DNA of 35,755 bases from Verrucomicrobiota bacterium. GTDB lineage: Bacteria; Verrucomicrobiota; Verrucomicrobiia; Limisphaerales; JAKPVM01. The stretch is from contig JAKPVM010000115.1 in assembly GCA_029572555.1 (NCBI GenBank), positions 1 to 35,755 of the forward strand. The letters run 5' to 3'. How positions within the stretch are numbered: position 1 is the first letter of the stretch; each line of letters begins with the position of its first letter. Position numbers and translations under genes: made by a program. Shown one piece after another: positions 17,453 through 26,024 of this stretch. The notes under the pieces were generated by a model. That model saw nothing but the letters and a program-made list of their open reading frames with translations, did no database searches and was not told the DNA's origin.

Positions 17453-17512
17453 AAGAAAATATTTAATTATTCTAAAATTGTAAAATAAAGATTTTAAATA
17501 CAAGACAATTTT

Positions 17513-17541
17513 TCTATCCTGTGTTCTAATGTCAGGATAGA
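17513..17541. promoter_or_regulatory. Operator-like inverted repeat between divergent genes
   Basis: TCTATCCTG (17513-17521) and CAGGATAGA (17533-17541) are perfect 9-bp inverted arms around an 11-base spacer, in the 135-base gap between the DUF362 gene (minus) and the TPR lipoprotein gene (plus). The centre-to-centre spacing of about two helical turns is usual for a dimeric regulator site. The regulator is unknown. Confidence 0.45.
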
Positions 17542-17587
17542 GACACCTAATAATGTTTTGCGTGTTTCTTGACACTTTAAGTTTTGA

Positions 17588-19531
17588 ATGATAACACGAG
17601 CCAAGATGCTGACCATTAAAAAACGGTCTTTATTAAGAATTTATGTGTTCGGTCTGTGCGTTGCAACAATTCTTTGTGGATGTTCAAGACCAATAGAGCG
17701 GGCTTTGTCTCGTGGCGACGCCTTGATGAAGCAGGGGAAATATGCAGAAGCAATCAATGTTTATAAGCCGTTGACGATTGAATATCCTAATGAGGCGCGA
17801 GTGTGGAACCTGCTTGGTATCGCATACCACAATGCCGGCGACCTTGCCGCCGCTACGCATAGTTATACTACCGCTCTGAAATTGAGTAATAATTTTTATA
17901 CGGTTCATTACAATTTAGGTTGCGCCTTATTTGAGATGCAAAATTTCTTGCAGGCTTCCAGAGAGTTTGCGAGTTACGTAATGTATGTCCCACAATCCTC
18001 CGAAGGGTGGACAAAACTCGGTTCCTCCCAGTTGTACATTAGACAATATAACCTTGCAGAAAAAAGTTTCCGAACCGCGTTGAATATAAATCCTAAATCT
18101 TATGAGGCATATAACGGTTTAGGGATTGCGCTAATGTATAGCAAACGTTGGACGGAAGGCGCTCAGTGTTTTACAAATGCATTGAGGTTAAAATCTGACT
18201 ATCCGCCTGCGAATTTAAATCTGGGAATAATCCTGCTTCAGCATCAAAAAGATAAAGCAGGCGCCGTAAATATGTTCAAGCGATTCTTGATGTTGAATCC
18301 TAACCATCCATATAGCCTGACAGTTTCAAATTTATTACATACATTGGAACAGCCTTCGCAGCCAGCGCCAACAAACCAAATTCAACCGTTAGTAAGTTCG
18401 CCAACCCCAATAATAGAAAGGACAGCAGCCGCCCCCGTCGTTATTTTAAAAAAAGATGAAAAGATGGTTCAGAAAACCGAACCTCTGCCTGTCCAACAGC
18501 CACCAGTTATAAAAACGCAGTCTGTTGCAGTTCAAAATGTGGTTTCAACCCAGCAACAAAAGATTGCTCAAACTACTCCTGGAATTCAAAAAGTTGTAGA
18601 TAAGATAGATACTAATTTAGCAGTTCAAGGTGAGAAACAACCAACAATTGAAAAACAGACAGTTAAGATAGAAGAAGTTCAAACCGAAAAACCGCTACAA
18701 CAGACCAAGATTGACTTAAAGAAACAAACCGAGCCTGCGGTTGTTCAAACAAAGACCGATGAAATTAAAGAGCCACAGAAAGAACAAGAAAGTAAACAAC
18801 CGCCGCAAAAAGAATCATTTTTTTCTCGTTTAAATCCATTTAAGAAAAAAACTCAACCGATGGTAACACCATTGCCATCTGGTTCTGAAAAACAAGTTGC
18901 TTCTGCAATTCAAGAAGAACAGAAGGAAAAACAGACCACGCCAGAGATAATCAAAAAAGAAGAAAAACAGGTAGTATCTCAAATAAAAGTGGCAAAGGTA
19001 GATTTGCCTCCACCGTCTACAAAATATAACTACCTGCGTCCGCAAAAGCCATTGCAGGGTAACAGAGACGAGGCGCAAAAGAAGTTATTGCTCGGTTTAA
19101 AGGCTCACAATGCAGGGGATTTGAAAGAGGCTAAATCGCAATATGAAGAAGCGGTTAAATTAGACCCATCATTTTTCGAAGCGAATTATAATCTTGCGGT
19201 TGTATTATATGAATTAGGGGAATTAGACGAGGCGCTGAAACGGTATGAGTATGCGCTCGCAATAAATCCGGATGCGCCCAATGCACGATTTAATTTTGCC
19301 CTGGCTTTGCAAAAAGGAAACTATCTTAACGATGCTGTCATAGAATATGAAAATTACTTGAAGATTAATCCTCAAGATAACCGAGCCCGACTTTTACTGG
19401 CTAATATTTATGCCCAACAATTAAAGGACAAGACAAATGCCACAAAGCAGTATCTTGAAATCCTGAAAACCGAACCGAATCATCCACAAGCCCTTGCGAT
19501 ACACGAGTGGTTAAAACAAAATAGTCAATGA
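17588..19531 (+). CDS. TPR-repeat lipoprotein with long Gln/Lys-rich linker
   Basis: 647 residues. The N-terminus carries a lipoprotein signal ending in the lipobox LCGC with Cys32 as the lipidated residue; a second in-frame ATG at 17606 gives a more typical 25-residue signal and may be the true start. Residues about 35-255 contain about six TPRs (GDALMKQGKYAEAINVYKPL; VWNLLGIAYHNAGDLAAA; AYNGLGIALMYSKRW). A low-complexity linker (about 255-495) is rich in Gln, Lys, Pro, Val and Glu with repeated KxEPxxVQ-like runs. Residues about 495-645 hold three or four more TPRs (EANYNLAVVLYELGELDEA). The dumbbell shape suggests two protein-binding heads joined by a flexible tether at the membrane or periplasm. 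The partner is unknown. No terminator is obvious before purA. Confidence 0.85.
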   Translation: MITRAKMLTIKKRSLLRIYVFGLCVATILCGCSRPIERALSRGDALMKQGKYAEAINVYKPLTIEYPNEARVWNLLGIAYHNAGDLAAATHSYTTALKLSNNFYTVHYNLGCALFEMQNFLQASREFASYVMYVPQSSEGWTKLGSSQLYIRQYNLAEKSFRTALNINPKSYEAYNGLGIALMYSKRWTEGAQCFTNALRLKSDYPPANLNLGIILLQHQKDKAGAVNMFKRFLMLNPNHPYSLTVSNLLHTLEQPSQPAPTNQIQPLVSSPTPIIERTAAAPVVILKKDEKMVQKTEPLPVQQPPVIKTQSVAVQNVVSTQQQKIAQTTPGIQKVVDKIDTNLAVQGEKQPTIEKQTVKIEEVQTEKPLQQTKIDLKKQTEPAVVQTKTDEIKEPQKEQESKQPPQKESFFSRLNPFKKKTQPMVTPLPSGSEKQVASAIQEEQKEKQTTPEIIKKEEKQVVSQIKVAKVDLPPPSTKYNYLRPQKPLQGNRDEAQKKLLLGLKAHNAGDLKEAKSQYEEAVKLDPSFFEANYNLAVVLYELGELDEALKRYEYALAINPDAPNARFNFALALQKGNYLNDAVIEYENYLKINPQDNRARLLLANIYAQQLKDKTNATKQYLEILKTEPNHPQALAIHEWLKQNSQ

Positions 19532-19584
19532 ACGGCTGATTTTGGCGGTTTAACAGGCTGGGAAATTAATTTTTTAATACATTA

Positions 19585-19612
19585 TTGACACAATTCCATA
19601 CGAACATATACG
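19585..19612 (+). promoter_or_regulatory. Probable sigma-70-type promoter for purA
   Basis: A perfect TTGACA (19585-19590) is followed after 16 bases by TATACG (19607-19612, four of six matches). Transcription would start about 50 bases before the purA ATG. The 138-base gap after the TPR gene leaves room for an independent promoter. Confidence 0.45.
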
Positions 19613-19627
19613 CTTTTATTTGCTTAA

Positions 19628-20938
<1,311 letters not shown>

Positions 20939-21003
20939 ACACTTTAAAGGTGTTTAGAATCAAATTCCTTGAATGTTTTTATTGACGGTTTTTTAAGTGA
21001 ACG

Positions 21004-21741
21004 ATGAGCCCTTCTCATCCATCACTAAGTCCGCAAGCACTTGCGTCATTGCCGACACATATAGCGATTATTATGGACGGCAATGGACGATGGGCTAAGG
21101 AACGGCATTTGCCAAGGGTTGAAGGACATAAACACGGCGTTGAATCTGTGCGCGCTGTTATTCGCGCTGCCGCTGAAATTGGCATCAAATATCTAACATT
21201 ATACGCCTTTTCAGTAGAAAATTGGAACCGCCCACAAGAAGAAGTGGATACCTTGATGAAGTATCTGGCTCGTTATCTCAGGACTGAGACGGATGAATTA
21301 AATAAAAATAATATTAAATTAGAGGTCATTGGACAGATTTATCGCTTACCGGAGTATGTTCAGGAACAGTTGAGAAAAACACAGGCGGCTTTATCAAAAA
21401 ACAATGGGCTAACGTTGATACTTGCGTTAAGTTACGGCGGCAGGACTGAAATTGTTGACGCAGTGCGGAAAATCGCAGTAAAGGTAAAACAGGGCTTGAT
21501 TGACCCTGATGAGATTACGCCGCAGATTTTTGCCCAACACCTTTACACAGCGAATTATCCGGACCCGGATTTATTAATCAGAACCAGCGGCGAACTCCGA
21601 ATAAGCAATTTCTTGTTGTGGCAGATTTCTTATGCCGAACTTGTAGTAACACCAACCCTCTGGCCTGATTTTCGCAAGCCCGATTTCTTTGCCGCTCTTG
21701 AAGAATATGCCCGGAGACACAGAAGATTTGGCGGATTATAA
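21004..21741 (+). CDS. uppS: Isoprenyl transferase (undecaprenyl diphosphate synthase)
   Basis: 245 residues, standard for cis-prenyltransferases. It extends farnesyl diphosphate with isopentenyl diphosphate to the C55 carrier used for peptidoglycan and surface glycan synthesis. Motifs are HIAIIMDGNGRWAKER (catalytic Asp25), GHKHGVESVR, TLYAFSVENWNRP, LSYGGRTEIVDA, and DPDLLIRTSGELRISNFLLWQ ending with YAELVVTPTLWPDF. All conserved residues of the family are present. It follows purA and precedes the REP-like pair. Its product would supply the lipid carrier used by the glycosyltransferase/flippase genes further right, and the DXS enzyme at the right edge feeds the same isoprenoid pool. Confidence 0.96.
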   Translation: MSPSHPSLSPQALASLPTHIAIIMDGNGRWAKERHLPRVEGHKHGVESVRAVIRAAAEIGIKYLTLYAFSVENWNRPQEEVDTLMKYLARYLRTETDELNKNNIKLEVIGQIYRLPEYVQEQLRKTQAALSKNNGLTLILALSYGGRTEIVDAVRKIAVKVKQGLIDPDEITPQIFAQHLYTANYPDPDLLIRTSGELRISNFLLWQISYAELVVTPTLWPDFRKPDFFAALEEYARRHRRFGGL

Positions 21742-21774
21742 TTTGAATTTTAATCTGTTGCGTAAATAAAGTTA

Positions 21775-21800
21775 AGCGTAGCACAGGCATTCTTGCCTGT
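21775..21800 (+). repeat. REP-like palindromic element, copy 1
   Basis: This 26-base unit begins AGCGTAGC and contains the hairpin ACAGGC-ATTCTT-GCCTGT (21783-21800). It is the exact reverse complement of 21934-21959. Elements of the form CACAGGC...GCCTGTG with a GTAGC/GCTAC flank are widespread REP-type repeats, often linked to REP-associated tyrosine transposases; none is encoded in this window. Confidence 0.85.
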
Positions 21801-21872
21801 CGAAACAAAAGGATTTATAAAATAGATGAAAAGTATTTTGCGCAAATTGTAAAAATTAATAAGGAGATACTT

Positions 21873-21889
21873 GATACAAATTTTGTATC
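21873..21889. promoter_or_regulatory. 17-base palindrome, possible operator
   Basis: GATACAAA and TTTGTATC form a perfect 8-bp inverted repeat around a single T, lying between the two REP-like copies and 129 bases before the HtrA-like ATG. AAGGAG (21861-21866) lies just upstream of a TTG in the same place, but coding there is unlikely. This could be a regulator site or part of the repeat unit. Confidence 0.35.
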
Positions 21890-21933
21890 ACATTAAATAT
21901 ATTCTATTTGTGTGCCATTTATCTCCACAGAAC

Positions 21934-21959
21934 ACAGGCAAGAATGCCTGTGCTACGCT
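21934..21959 (-). repeat. REP-like palindromic element, copy 2 (inverted)
   Basis: Exact inverted copy of 21775-21800 (26 of 26 bases), with the same internal ACAGGC/GCCTGT hairpin. In the frame of the downstream gene it translates as NTGKNACATL, a string that recurs as a spurious translation of this repeat type, which supports a start further downstream for that gene. Confidence 0.85.
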
Positions 21960-22017
21960 CATAAATACATTGAACTATTTTGTCGGTTATGTATATTTGC
22001 ATTTACTTGTCTTTTAT

Positions 22018-23463
22018 ATGAAAAGGCTAATGTTTATTTTTGTGGTTTTTCTGGTTTTTGCTGTTAATGCCGCAGATCCAGAGAAATCGGTCATTCAAAT
22101 ATTTAATTTTTCGCAACAACCAATTTGGGATGCGCCGTGGCGGTTTGATTCGTTAAGACGAAACAGCGGTTCTGGCTTTGTCATAAAAGGCAAACGGATA
22201 ATGTCTAACGCGCACGTTGTGAGTTGGGCAAAGCAGATTCTTGTGAAACGTTATCAAGACCCGAGACTTTATACTGCGAGGGTGGTTTTTGTTGGGCACG
22301 ATTGCGACCTTGCATTGCTTGAGGTTGAAAACGATGCGTTTTTTCATGGACTCGAACCGCTTGAAATTGGGGATTTGCCAAAGGTTCGATCAACAGTTGT
22401 TACTTACGGATACCCTGCTGGCGGAGAACAGATTTCATACACACGCGGCGTGGTATCAAGAATAGACTTACAGACTTATGTGCATATTGGTAATCGCAGC
22501 TTCTTATGTGTTCAGACAGACGCAGCGATTAATCCGGGGAATAGCGGTGGGCCTGTTATTCAAGATGGACTTGTTGTTGGTGTAGCGTTTCAAGGGATGC
22601 AGGGTTTGGAGAATACCGGGTTCTTTATTCCTCCACCAGTTATCAAACATTTTTTAAAAGATGTTGAAGATGGTGTTTATAACGGATTTCCTACAGCAGG
22701 AATACGAATTGCACCGTTGCAAAATCCCGCATACAGGGAAAAATTAGGGTTAAAAAACGATGGCGTTGGCGCTCGGGTTGATAGCATTATGCCGATAGAA
22801 TCGACACGCAAGGTAATGAAAGAAGACGATGTTTTATTACAAGTTGGCGATTATGAAGTCGGCAGCGATGCCGCTATTCTTTACGAGGGCAACCGAGTTC
22901 ATATTGCTGTCGCATTTCAATCATTCCAGAACGGCGAACCTGTGAAGATAAAAATCTTGCGCGACCACAAAGAAACCACGGTTGATTTGCCTCTTTATGT
23001 TTATGAAGAAGATAAGTTAACCGGAAACCAGTATGATGTTTTACCACGATATTTTATCTATGGTGGACTTATTTTTACGCCGTTGAGCCTTGATTATATG
23101 AAGACATTTGGAAGAGAATGGTCAGACGCTATAAATGCAGAACTTGTTTATGAATTGTTGTATAAGAAGAATGAGGATCCAGAAAAAGCAAGAAAAGAAC
23201 CGATAGTTTTGGCGTCTATTTTGCCCCATTCAATAAATGCAAATTTTTCAATTAAAGGTCGGGCTCTTGTTGATTCAATTAACGGGGTTAAAATTCAGTC
23301 TCTTGAAGATGTCATAAAAGCATTTGGAAAACCACAGGGGGACTTTCAAATGATAGAATTTTTGCCCCACGATGCAGTGGAATGTTTGAATGTAAAAGAG
23401 GCTGAAAAGGCAAATGAGGAGGTTTTAAAAACAAACGGGATTCAGTCGGATAAAAGGTTATGA
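22018..23463 (+). CDS. HtrA/Deg-like periplasmic serine protease with PDZ-like domains
   Basis: 481 residues from the ATG at 22018; the frame is open back to a TTG at 21871, but that part includes a REP-like repeat, while this ATG begins a clean signal peptide (MKRLMFIFVVFLVFAVNA). The trypsin-like domain has an intact triad: His66 (IMSNAHVV), Asp97 (GHDCDLALLEV) and Ser176 (NPGNSGGPV). The DCDLALL and YGYPAGGEQISYTRGVVSRI forms are closer to plant Deg-type relatives than to E. coli DegP. A PDZ-like domain follows at about 225-340 (AGIRIAPLQN...DDVLLQVGDYEV), then a C-terminal region with a second PDZ-like part (about 355-460). It should degrade or sense misfolded exported proteins. Its last four bases overlap the start of a paralogue that has lost the triad, so the two are translationally coupled. 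Confidence 0.9.
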   Translation: MKRLMFIFVVFLVFAVNAADPEKSVIQIFNFSQQPIWDAPWRFDSLRRNSGSGFVIKGKRIMSNAHVVSWAKQILVKRYQDPRLYTARVVFVGHDCDLALLEVENDAFFHGLEPLEIGDLPKVRSTVVTYGYPAGGEQISYTRGVVSRIDLQTYVHIGNRSFLCVQTDAAINPGNSGGPVIQDGLVVGVAFQGMQGLENTGFFIPPPVIKHFLKDVEDGVYNGFPTAGIRIAPLQNPAYREKLGLKNDGVGARVDSIMPIESTRKVMKEDDVLLQVGDYEVGSDAAILYEGNRVHIAVAFQSFQNGEPVKIKILRDHKETTVDLPLYVYEEDKLTGNQYDVLPRYFIYGGLIFTPLSLDYMKTFGREWSDAINAELVYELLYKKNEDPEKARKEPIVLASILPHSINANFSIKGRALVDSINGVKIQSLEDVIKAFGKPQGDFQMIEFLPHDAVECLNVKEAEKANEEVLKTNGIQSDKRL

Positions 23464-24932
23464 GATTACTAAGCATTTTAATATTTACGGCGTTGGCGAC
23501 ATTGTGTTCAACCAGCTTCTCTGCCACAGGAATTAAAAAAGGCGGTTTTGATTGGGAGAAGGCAATCATTACAGTTGAAGTCTCTGGTATTCAGTATGAT
23601 TTCAGGCAGCCATGGTCAAGGCAACCACGCCAGTCAATGAAATCCGGCGTTGTAATTCGTCAGGGAGAAATCCTTACGACCGCGCAAGGATTAGACAATT
23701 GCATTATGGTTCGCCTTCAGCGACTTGGCGAAAGCCGCTGGTGGGAGGCTCGGGTTAAATGGATGGATTATTATGCGAATCTTGCGGTTTTGACGGCAGT
23801 TGACGATAAATTTTTCGTCGGACTTAAACCCGCTCAATTATCTGCTAAAGCCCCTGACAAGGAAAATCTTCACATTGTCAGATGGAAAGGCGCAAATCTT
23901 GAGGCTCGTCGAGTTGAATTTAACCAATATATTGTAGATGAATCAGAATTGAGTTTCTTAAATTATGTCCAGATGGAATTAGAATCAGTCCCAGACCAGG
24001 TAAATAATCCTGAGATTTTAGTTTCCAATGGAAAAATAGCAGGACTGACGACAAGCAAAGTGGAGGGAAATACAAGGGCAATTCCATCTATCTTTATAAA
24101 AAATGTTCTTGCAGAACAGCAGAAAGGACAATGGCGCGGGCTTGGATATTTCCCGTTTTACTGGCAACCTTCGCAAAATCCAGCTTTGCACCAATTTTTG
24201 AACCTCAAAGGCGATCCCCGTGGGGTGGTTGTTATTGAAACATCTCAATTAAAAGATCAACGTGATATTATAAAGCCGCTTGACATAATTCTTGAAGTTG
24301 ATGGTTTTGGGATAGATATGATGGGCAATTATAAAGACCCCGATTTTGGACGGTTATTGCTTGAAAACCTTGCCGTCAGGAACAAGTTTGCGGGCGATAT
24401 TGTAACTTTTAAGATTTGGAGAAAGGGCGAGGAACAACTTGTGAAATTCAAACTGCCGAAGTTTTCTTATTCAGAACGGCTTGTGCCACAGCAAGTTTTT
24501 GACAAAGAACCGGAATATTTGATTGTTGGCGGGCTTGTTTTCCAACCGCTAACAGAACCATATTTAAGAAGTTTTGGCGCTGAATGGCGCAGGATTGTTC
24601 CTTTCAGACTTGTTTATCTTTCTTCTGTGGATGCGACGTCAGAAATGCCGTCTCTTGTGGTGTTGTCAGCAGTTCTGCCAGACTACTTCAATATTGGTTA
24701 TCATGACTATCGCGGTCTTGTTGTTGACACAGTGAACAATTTTACAGTGCGCAATCTTACAGATTTAAATAAGGCGTTAAAATCGCCCGCTGATGGTTAT
24801 CATATTATAAAGTTTCAAAAGGGAGATTCAATTAAAAGCATTGTGATTGACGCCAATGGAGAGGCTGATGCAATGGCACGAATTCTTAAACGTTATAATA
24901 TACCGTCGGCATCGAAAATCTCGTCAAAATAA
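23460..24932 (+). CDS. Catalytically degenerate HtrA-like paralogue (pseudo-protease)
   Basis: 490 residues with a signal peptide (about 1-21, MRLLSILIFTALATLCSTSF). It has the same layout as the preceding protease and can be aligned through it: the His position reads ILTTAQGL (Gln76), the Asp position DYYANLAVL (Asn107), and the PGNSGGP loop reads PDQVNNP (Ser to Val181). All three catalytic residues are therefore replaced, yet the frame is intact over 490 codons and the C-terminal PDZ-like half is retained (EYLIVGGLVFQPLTEPYLRS matches RYFIYGGLIFTPLSLDYMKT of the neighbour). It is not a decaying pseudogene but probably a non-catalytic partner or regulator. The start overlaps the upstream stop (ATGA at 23460-23463), which suggests equal, coupled expression and perhaps a mixed complex. 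The partner role is inference. Confidence 0.85.
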   Translation: MRLLSILIFTALATLCSTSFSATGIKKGGFDWEKAIITVEVSGIQYDFRQPWSRQPRQSMKSGVVIRQGEILTTAQGLDNCIMVRLQRLGESRWWEARVKWMDYYANLAVLTAVDDKFFVGLKPAQLSAKAPDKENLHIVRWKGANLEARRVEFNQYIVDESELSFLNYVQMELESVPDQVNNPEILVSNGKIAGLTTSKVEGNTRAIPSIFIKNVLAEQQKGQWRGLGYFPFYWQPSQNPALHQFLNLKGDPRGVVVIETSQLKDQRDIIKPLDIILEVDGFGIDMMGNYKDPDFGRLLLENLAVRNKFAGDIVTFKIWRKGEEQLVKFKLPKFSYSERLVPQQVFDKEPEYLIVGGLVFQPLTEPYLRSFGAEWRRIVPFRLVYLSSVDATSEMPSLVVLSAVLPDYFNIGYHDYRGLVVDTVNNFTVRNLTDLNKALKSPADGYHIIKFQKGDSIKSIVIDANGEADAMARILKRYNIPSASKISSK

Positions 24933-25015
24933 TACGATTGTTTAACCGAATAAAGTATGGATCTCCAGAAATAAATTTTCTATTTTTCCTTTGTGAGTTA
25001 TAAACAGGTGCAAAT

Positions 25016-25029
25016 AGTAAAATTTTACT
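25016..25029. promoter_or_regulatory. 14-base AT-rich palindrome upstream of the rhomboid gene
   Basis: AGTAAAATTTTACT is a perfect palindrome 54 bases before the rhomboid ATG, in the 151-base gap after the pseudo-protease. In AT-rich DNA this can arise by chance; it could be an operator. Confidence 0.25.
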
Positions 25030-25083
25030 TCTCCTTTAAATTAAGTTGAAACTGTTTTTTAATATGTTTTAATTTAAATAGAA

Positions 25084-25974
25084 ATGTCACTATATGATAG
25101 AACATATATGCGAAGAAGCGGGTTCAAAGTTCGACGATCTCTGACGGTTAATTTAATTATTCTTAATTCTGTAATTTTTGTCCTCCAAAGCGTATGTCTT
25201 TTTTATGATGTTTTCCCGGTAAGAAAATATTTTTATCTAAGCCTACAAGGTCTTGCATCAGGATATTTCTGGCAACTTATAACATTTCAATTTTTGCATT
25301 CTGATATTATTCATATCTTAATCAATTGTGTGGTGTTGTATTTTTTTGGTAGATCAATGGAGGATTATTTAGGAAGGTCGAGATTTTTAAAACTTTATTT
25401 GTTGAGCGGGGTTATTGGCGGAGTTCTGCAAATTTTATTTGGATTAGCGGTTCCGATGTATAGGAATCAGGCTGTTGTTGGGGCGTCGGCAGGTGTGTTT
25501 GGTCTTGTCGCGGCTTTTGCTGCGCTATTCCCTGAACAACCTTTAACAGCATTGATTGCCTTTATTATTCCGGTAACAATGCGAGCCAAATACCTTTTGC
25601 TAATTGAACTTCTAATAACTTTATACGGGCTTTTATTCCCGACTTCTCCCGTTGCTCATGCTGCGCATCTCGGTGGAATTATAACAGGCATCGTTTATGT
25701 ACGATGGGGAACACGATTTGAAAAATTTTTTAGAAGTTTGCCACATCGCAAGGCTTCTATTAAGAAAGAAAAACGGATAACTGTGCCCGAGGTTAAAACC
25801 GTTAAGTGGGAAATTGATGAACGCGCGGAAGATGAGGATTTGCCTACTGAGGAATTTATGCGTAGAGAAGTTGACCCCATACTTGATAAAATCGCTGCGC
25901 ACGGAATTCAAAGTCTTACCGAAAAAGAACGCAAAATCCTTGAAGCCGCTCGCCAAAAAATGAGTAAAAAATAA
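25084..25974 (+). CDS. Rhomboid-family intramembrane serine protease
   Basis: 296 residues. Six membrane segments fit residues about 20-205. Catalytic features are all present: GASAG with Ser135 in the fourth membrane helix, His195 in AHAAHLGG, and the HSDIIHILIN motif (His72, His77, Asn81; HxxxxHxxxN). The cytoplasmic tail (about 210-296) is charged and ends in the helix-rich segment VDPILDKIAAHGIQSLTEKERKILEAARQKM, a tail type (DUF6576-like) found on many bacterial rhomboids. It cleaves single-pass membrane proteins within the bilayer; the substrate is unknown. The TAA stop lies in the T-tract (minus strand) of the convergent apgM terminator. It follows two HtrA-like genes, so three proteins of envelope-proteolysis type lie side by side, though the 151-base gap argues for separate transcription. 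Confidence 0.94.
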   Translation: MSLYDRTYMRRSGFKVRRSLTVNLIILNSVIFVLQSVCLFYDVFPVRKYFYLSLQGLASGYFWQLITFQFLHSDIIHILINCVVLYFFGRSMEDYLGRSRFLKLYLLSGVIGGVLQILFGLAVPMYRNQAVVGASAGVFGLVAAFAALFPEQPLTALIAFIIPVTMRAKYLLLIELLITLYGLLFPTSPVAHAAHLGGIITGIVYVRWGTRFEKFFRSLPHRKASIKKEKRITVPEVKTVKWEIDERAEDEDLPTEEFMRREVDPILDKIAAHGIQSLTEKERKILEAARQKMSKK

Positions 25975-26002
25975 AAAACCGGGAGTCTTAAAGATTCCCG
26001 GT
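25965..26002 (-). terminator. Rho-independent terminator for apgM
   Basis: Arms 25978-25988 (ACCGGGAGTCT) and 25992-26002 (AGATTCCCGGT) form an 11-bp stem with one G-U pair and a three-base loop. On the minus strand it is followed by a U-rich run (complement of the A-tract 25965-25977), the right arrangement for a gene read leftward, and it lies 23 bases past the apgM stop. The tract overlaps the end of the rhomboid gene. Confidence 0.9.
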
Positions 26003-26024
26003 GATTCTAATGAATTAACTTCTA

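Larger units (their letters stand above)
21742..22017. other. Repeat-bearing intergenic region between uppS and the HtrA-like gene
   Basis: 276 bases with no gene. They contain two exact inverted copies of a 26-base REP-like element (21775-21800 and 21934-21959) and, between them, a 17-base palindrome at 21873-21889. The HtrA-like reading frame is open upstream from a TTG at 21871, but the second repeat copy lies inside that extension, so the extension is not treated as coding. Confidence 0.8.

Noticed and set aside
18830-19078. Minus-strand 82-residue frame rich in Phe and Leu
   Set aside because: It is the antisense of the Lys/Gln-rich linker of the TPR lipoprotein; the hydrophobic look comes from complementing AAA/GAA codons.
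21871-22017. 49-residue N-terminal extension of the HtrA-like protease
   Set aside because: It contains a full REP-like element translated as NTGKNACATL, and the ATG at 22018 begins a clean signal peptide.
23460-24932. Second HtrA-like gene considered as a pseudogene
   Set aside because: The frame is intact over 490 codons with a signal peptide and a coupled start, which fits a maintained non-catalytic protein better than decay.
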